The notes under the pieces: model-generated | What the model saw: only the letters and a program-made list of their open reading frames with translations | Databases searched by the model: none | What the model was told of the DNA's origin: nothing | Source: an uncultured Sulfuricurvum sp. | GTDB taxonomy: Bacteria > Campylobacterota > Campylobacteria > Campylobacterales > Sulfurimonadaceae | DNA length: 64,000 bases | NCBI RefSeq assembly: GCF_937936435.1 | Contig: NZ_CALDDG010000002.1 | Location: 1 to 64,000 of the forward strand | Reading direction: 5' to 3' | Translations under genes and position numbers: made by a program | Shown: positions 60,465 through 64,000 of the stretch, in pieces | Numbering within the stretch: position 1 is the first letter of the stretch | How the letters are laid out: each line of letters starts with the position of its first letter

Positions 60465-61250
60465 TCAACCGAATTTACCGGTGATGTACTCTTGCGTGAG
60501 TTTTTCTTTCGGAGTGACGAAGAGCTCTTCGGTGTGTCCGAGTTCGATGAGCTCCCCAAGGTACATAAAGCCCGTATAGTCACTGACACGCGCGGCTTGT
60601 TGCATGTTATGGGTAACGATAATGATGCTCACGCGGTCTTTGAGTTCGATAACCAGTTTTTCGATCCCTTGAGTCGAGATCGGATCGAGTGCGGAAGTCG
60701 GTTCGTCAAATAACAATACTTCAGGCTCTACGGCAATTGCGCGGGCGATGCAGAGGCGTTGTTGTTGACCGCCAGAGAGGCCGTTTGCATCGTTTTTAAG
60801 ACGGTCGCTTACCTCTTTCCATAATGCGGCGTCTTTGAGTGCCTGTTCGACGCGATCGGCAAGTTCCGTTTTGTTTTTTAACCCTTGCAGACGCATTCCG
60901 TAAGCAATATTATCGAAAATCGACATCGGAAATGCGGTCGGTTTTTGGAAAATCATCCCGATTTTAGTACGCAAATGGATCAGATCTTCTTTCGAACTAA
61001 GGATATTGCGCCCTTCGAATTCGATTTCGCCGTTATAGATATTTCCCGGATAAAGGTCATGCATACGGTTAAATGAACGCAAAAGAGTCGTCTTGCCGCA
61101 TCCGGACGGACCGATGAGCGCGGTGATCGAATTTTTGGCAATGGGCATCGTTACTTTTTTCAGACTCGGAGCCTCTGCTCCTTTATAGGTAAATTCAAAA
61201 TCACGTACGTGCAAAGCACATTCGTCTTTGATATCGATAATACTTGCCAT
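60465..61250 (-). CDS. pstB: phosphate ABC transporter ATP-binding protein PstB
   Basis: 261 residues. Walker A is [17 protein letters not shown] (the FNRM extension is typical of PstB), the signature [10 protein letters not shown], Walker B VLLFDEP and the switch His in [10 protein letters not shown]. It energises high-affinity phosphate import. It follows pstA by three bases. Confidence 0.95.
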   Translation of the reverse strand: MASIIDIKDECALHVRDFEFTYKGAEAPSLKKVTMPIAKNSITALIGPSGCGKTTLLRSFNRMHDLYPGNIYNGEIEFEGRNILSSKEDLIHLRTKIGMIFQKPTAFPMSIFDNIAYGMRLQGLKNKTELADRVEQALKDAALWKEVSDRLKNDANGLSGGQQQRLCIARAIAVEPEVLLFDEPTSALDPISTQGIEKLVIELKDRVSIIIVTHNMQQAARVSDYTGFMYLGELIELGHTEELFVTPKEKLTQEYITGKFG

Positions 61251-61253
61251 TGA

Positions 61254-62096
61254 TTACTTCCTTTTTCCGGCGAATAAGATTAGTCGTCCCATGATGTTGA
61301 GACCCAAAATGAACATAGAGAGGATAAACGCAGCCGCCCATCCGAGCTGTTGCCAATCCTCATACGGACTGATTGCATAGTTGAACATCGTCACTGTAAG
61401 CGACGGCATCGCCGCATTGAGATCGGTTGTAAAAAAGTTGTCGTTAAATGAGGTAAAGAGCAACGGAGCCGTTTCCCCTCCGACACGAGCGATACCGAGT
61501 AGTACACCGGTCAAAATCCCTGCTTTGGCACCGCGGTAGACGACGTCCATAATGACTTTGTATTTCGGCGCTCCCAGAGCGAATGCCGCTTCACGCAATG
61601 TACCGGGTACGAGTTGGAGCATATCGTCAGTTGTTCTCAAAATAATCGGAATCATAATGATAGCCAAAGCGATCGCTCCGGCCCAAGCGCTGAAATGCCC
61701 CATCGGCATAACGACGATCGCATAGACGAATGCTCCGATTACGATCGATGGAGCCGACATCATGATATCGCTGATATCGCGGATGAAGTGGGCAAGTTTG
61801 GAGTTTTTGCCGTACTCGCTCAAATAGGTCCCGGCTAAAATACCCAGAGGTACGCCGATAACGGTTGCCAAAGTGATCAAAATGACCTGACCGACCAGAG
61901 CATGTTTCAGACCGCTGTCTTCATATCCCGGAGGAGCCCCTTCGAAGATAAAAATATTCCAGTTTAGGGCGTCAACCCCTTTCATAACCAAAACACCTAA
62001 AATCCAGAACAAAAAGGCTATCGCAATGACGGCACTTAATGTGGAAAGGGCTAGAATGATCTTATTGACGACGACCCGTTTTTCTACCGCAGTCAT
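61254..62096 (-). CDS. pstA: phosphate ABC transporter permease PstA
   Basis: 280 residues, about six membrane helices. The EAA-loop region is LREAAFALGAPKYKVIMDVVYRGA, the contact to PstB, and it is preceded by a conserved RTTDDMLQLVP. It overlaps pstC by four bases. Confidence 0.93.
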   Translation of the reverse strand: MTAVEKRVVVNKIILALSTLSAVIAIAFLFWILGVLVMKGVDALNWNIFIFEGAPPGYEDSGLKHALVGQVILITLATVIGVPLGILAGTYLSEYGKNSKLAHFIRDISDIMMSAPSIVIGAFVYAIVVMPMGHFSAWAGAIALAIIMIPIILRTTDDMLQLVPGTLREAAFALGAPKYKVIMDVVYRGAKAGILTGVLLGIARVGGETAPLLFTSFNDNFFTTDLNAAMPSLTVTMFNYAISPYEDWQQLGWAAAFILSMFILGLNIMGRLILFAGKRK

Positions 62097-62944
62097 GAAC
62101 CTCTCCTTTCTTTACGTAAAAAGTAAAATTTCGCGACGGCGATAACCACGAAGCTCATAATGAGAAGCGTCAGCGCCAATCCGAACAAGCTTGAGAAATA
62201 GAGCGAACTGTCTGCTTCGGTAAATTCGTTTGCCAGCGTTACCGGAATCGATGTGGTCGGGTCGGTGATCGAGCTTGGAGTGTGGTGGACGTTCCCCATA
62301 ACGAACGTTACCGCCATCGTCTCTCCGATCGCTCGTCCCAATGCCAAAATGATCGAACCGATGATACCGGCACGCGCGTAAGGGATGATAACGTCTTTGA
62401 TAACGTCCCACTGTGTACCGCCGAGTGCATAGGCCGATTCTTTGAGGATATCGGGCGTCGTGTTCATCGCGTCACGGGTAACGGCGGCCATAAACGGCAA
62501 AATCATGATAGCAAGAACGATACCGGCACTGAGAAGGCCGATCCCCATCCCGCCGAAAATATCACGGATAATAGGGACAAAATAAAAAAGTCCCCACATA
62601 CCGTAGATAACGGAAGGGATGGCGGCAAGAAGCTCGACGCTCACTCCGAAAAATCCTTTGATTTTGTCATGAGCGATTTCACTTAAGAAAATAGCGACTC
62701 CGATAGCGACAGGAATGGCAAAAAGCATCGCTAAAAACGTAGACGCAACAGAACCGAAAATAGCGGCGTATGCGCCGAATTTATCGAGATTAGGCGCCCA
62801 CTCGTCTTTGGTAATGAAATCAAACCCGAACGCATGAATCGATTCAAGCGATTGATTATAGAGCTCTGTGAATATCCATGCAACGATGAAAAGAACCAGC
62901 AGAGCACTAAAACGGGTGAGGTTGGAGAAGATTTTATCGATCAT
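62093..62944 (-). CDS. pstC: phosphate ABC transporter permease PstC
   Basis: 283 residues, about six helices; the EAA-type loop reads LKESAYALGGTQWDVIKDVIIPYA and GRAIGETMAVTFVMGN is a PstC hallmark. It is the first gene of the visible pstCAB block. The periplasmic phosphate-binding protein gene pstS is not next to it; only a 58-base gap separates it from the CCA/poly(A) polymerase gene. Confidence 0.93.
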   Translation of the reverse strand: MIDKIFSNLTRFSALLVLFIVAWIFTELYNQSLESIHAFGFDFITKDEWAPNLDKFGAYAAIFGSVASTFLAMLFAIPVAIGVAIFLSEIAHDKIKGFFGVSVELLAAIPSVIYGMWGLFYFVPIIRDIFGGMGIGLLSAGIVLAIMILPFMAAVTRDAMNTTPDILKESAYALGGTQWDVIKDVIIPYARAGIIGSIILALGRAIGETMAVTFVMGNVHHTPSSITDPTTSIPVTLANEFTEADSSLYFSSLFGLALTLLIMSFVVIAVAKFYFLRKERRGS

Positions 62945-63002
62945 GCAACACCTTGCCTTGTAATTAGGTCAGAAATTTTATTACACGATCATTACAACAC
63001 TG

Positions 63003-64000
63003 TTACGAGGGGAATTGCCGAAAAGAAGGGGAAAAATGAGGATGGGATTTGAGATGATTTCGTATCCAATCCAGAGCTTCGGAGTGCGTTGAAAAGAGTT
63101 GATTGAGTTGAGCGTCGTAGGCTGTTTCGAGGATGATTTTAAATTCATCTGAAGGGGTAAGCCCGATATCGATTAGATCTCTACCCATGACGAACGGGGC
63201 GGGAGGGGTGTGCAAAACGCCCAATGAGACGGCGCGTTCGTAAAGCCACTCTCCCGCGTCGAAGCGGTGAGGTTTTTCACCGCTAAATCCGCGGCCGAAA
63301 AAATCGGCACGGGCAATGCGAATCAGATCGTCGATGCAAACGTGAGTGCTGAGACGGAGAATTTCGGGATCTTCTACCTGCAAACGGTGAAGTTTACGGG
63401 GCCATCCGTGATACTCTATCAGTGGTAAAACGGCAGCAGTGAGGGATTTGTCCTCCGTGATGCGCCAGAGCCATTCTCGGGCGACAGCCACCCCCTTGAA
63501 AGCATGCTCGGGAGAATAAAGATATCCGTTTATCGTGATAGTTGTAGCGGGTTTGGCGATATCGTGCAGTAATGCGGCAAACATCAATCCCAAATCATGT
63601 TTAGCCTCTCCCGTGCGCTCGGATGCCATCGCATCGACGCACATAAGGGTATGGTTCCAGACAGAGCCTTCGGGATGGGAATCGGGATTTTGTGGAGTCG
63701 ATTCAAGAAGATCGAGGGGAGAAAAAAAAGGCAATCCCCCCATTTCACGCAACAGTTTTAATCCGATAGAAGGGGAGTCGCTTTGGAGAAGCAGTTTTTT
63801 GAACTCTTCGAAAATCCGTTCTTTCGGCAACTCTTCAAGTGCTCCTTCGGAGATCATTGTACGACATAAATTCAGCAGGGTCTCATCGCAGGTCAGCTCG
63901 AATCGTGCGGCAAACTGGATTGCGCGCAATACCCGTAGCGGATCATCGACGAAAGTCGCTGGATCGACACATGCCAAACGCTTGCGTTTGAGATCTTCTA
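63003..64000 (-). CDS. CCA tRNA nucleotidyltransferase/poly(A) polymerase family, C-terminal part
   Basis: The reading frame stays open to the window edge, so the N-terminal catalytic palm is outside; only about 332 residues are seen. The visible part begins near the end of the nucleotidyltransferase region with VDPATFVDDPLRVLRAIQFAAR, a motif of class II enzymes. It continues with an HD domain (HDIAKPATT, HPEGSVWNHTL) as in E. coli-type CCA enzymes. An internal TTG at 63977 is not a start. The enzyme adds CCA to tRNA ends or A-tails to RNA; without the N-terminus the two cannot be told apart. Confidence 0.85.
   Translation of the reverse strand, partial: EDLKRKRLACVDPATFVDDPLRVLRAIQFAARFELTCDETLLNLCRTMISEGALEELPKERIFEEFKKLLLQSDSPSIGLKLLREMGGLPFFSPLDLLESTPQNPDSHPEGSVWNHTLMCVDAMASERTGEAKHDLGLMFAALLHDIAKPATTITINGYLYSPEHAFKGVAVAREWLWRITEDKSLTAAVLPLIEYHGWPRKLHRLQVEDPEILRLSTHVCIDDLIRIARADFFGRGFSGEKPHRFDAGEWLYERAVSLGVLHTPPAPFVMGRDLIDIGLTPSDEFKIILETAYDAQLNQLFSTHSEALDWIRNHLKSHPHFSPSFRQFPS

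Overview
The window looks like chromosomal DNA of a free-living Campylobacterota (Epsilonproteobacteria), most like the Sulfuricurvum/Sulfurimonas branch. This placement is inferred from gene content and order, not from a search. The supporting gene strings are secG-frr-pyrE, pyrG-recJ, rnhA-rnc-aroC, fliI-folE | tig-clpP-GGDEF-def, ruvC | dnaA-dnaN-gyrB-GGDEF/EAL-queF and nifS-nifU, all familiar from this phylum. DnaA boxes follow the TTATTCACA form used by the group. Genes are tightly packed, often with 1-4 base stop/start overlaps, and GTG and TTG starts are common. I see no rRNA, tRNA, CRISPR array, insertion sequence or prophage.

Layout. 1-5.7 kb: a Bax-inhibitor-like membrane protein, a stand-alone ThiD2-like kinase, a hypothetical gene, then a zinc-uptake block (znuA-znuC-znuB plus a BioC-like methyltransferase) divergent from a Fur-family regulator, with a perfect palindrome between them. 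5.6-18 kb: housekeeping genes for secretion, ribosome recycling, pyrimidine synthesis, K+/H+ antiport, DNA repair, RNA processing, chorismate and a PhoH ATPase. 18-29 kb: NifU/NifS Fe-S assembly, flagellar ATPase FliI, FolE, trigger factor, ClpP, a degenerate GGDEF protein, peptide deformylase, ComM and a GDSL esterase. 29-41.4 kb: a YeiH-type transporter, a giant DUF748/AsmA-like protein, nrdB heading a chain of overlapping genes (nitrilase, Pcm, two methyltransferases, phosphatase), two hypothetical genes, a possible 24-residue hydrophobic peptide, and nrdA. 41.4-46.5 kb: purB, tandem RluA-type pseudouridine synthases and an OlsF-like bifunctional acyltransferase.

46.5-54.4 kb is the replication-origin region: an AT-rich spacer, ruvC, a dense DnaA-box cluster, dnaA, a second box cluster, dnaN, gyrB, a degenerate GGDEF/EAL membrane protein and queF. 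60.4-64 kb holds pstC-pstA-pstB without pstS, and the C-terminal part of a CCA/poly(A) polymerase cut by the window edge.

The most unusual part is 54.4-60.4 kb. A 1421-residue Rhs protein has an N-terminal PAAR-like (DUF4150-type) region and a cysteine-rich C-terminal tip. It overlaps by four bases a gene for a membrane-anchored protein with Asp-box repeats, and the next stretch is a frameshifted rhs fragment abutting queF. This reads as a polymorphic toxin locus with a candidate periplasmic immunity protein. Other items worth a second look are two possible microproteins (24 and 29 residues), a multi-hairpin spacer after phoH, and a small insertion that separates rnc from aroC.
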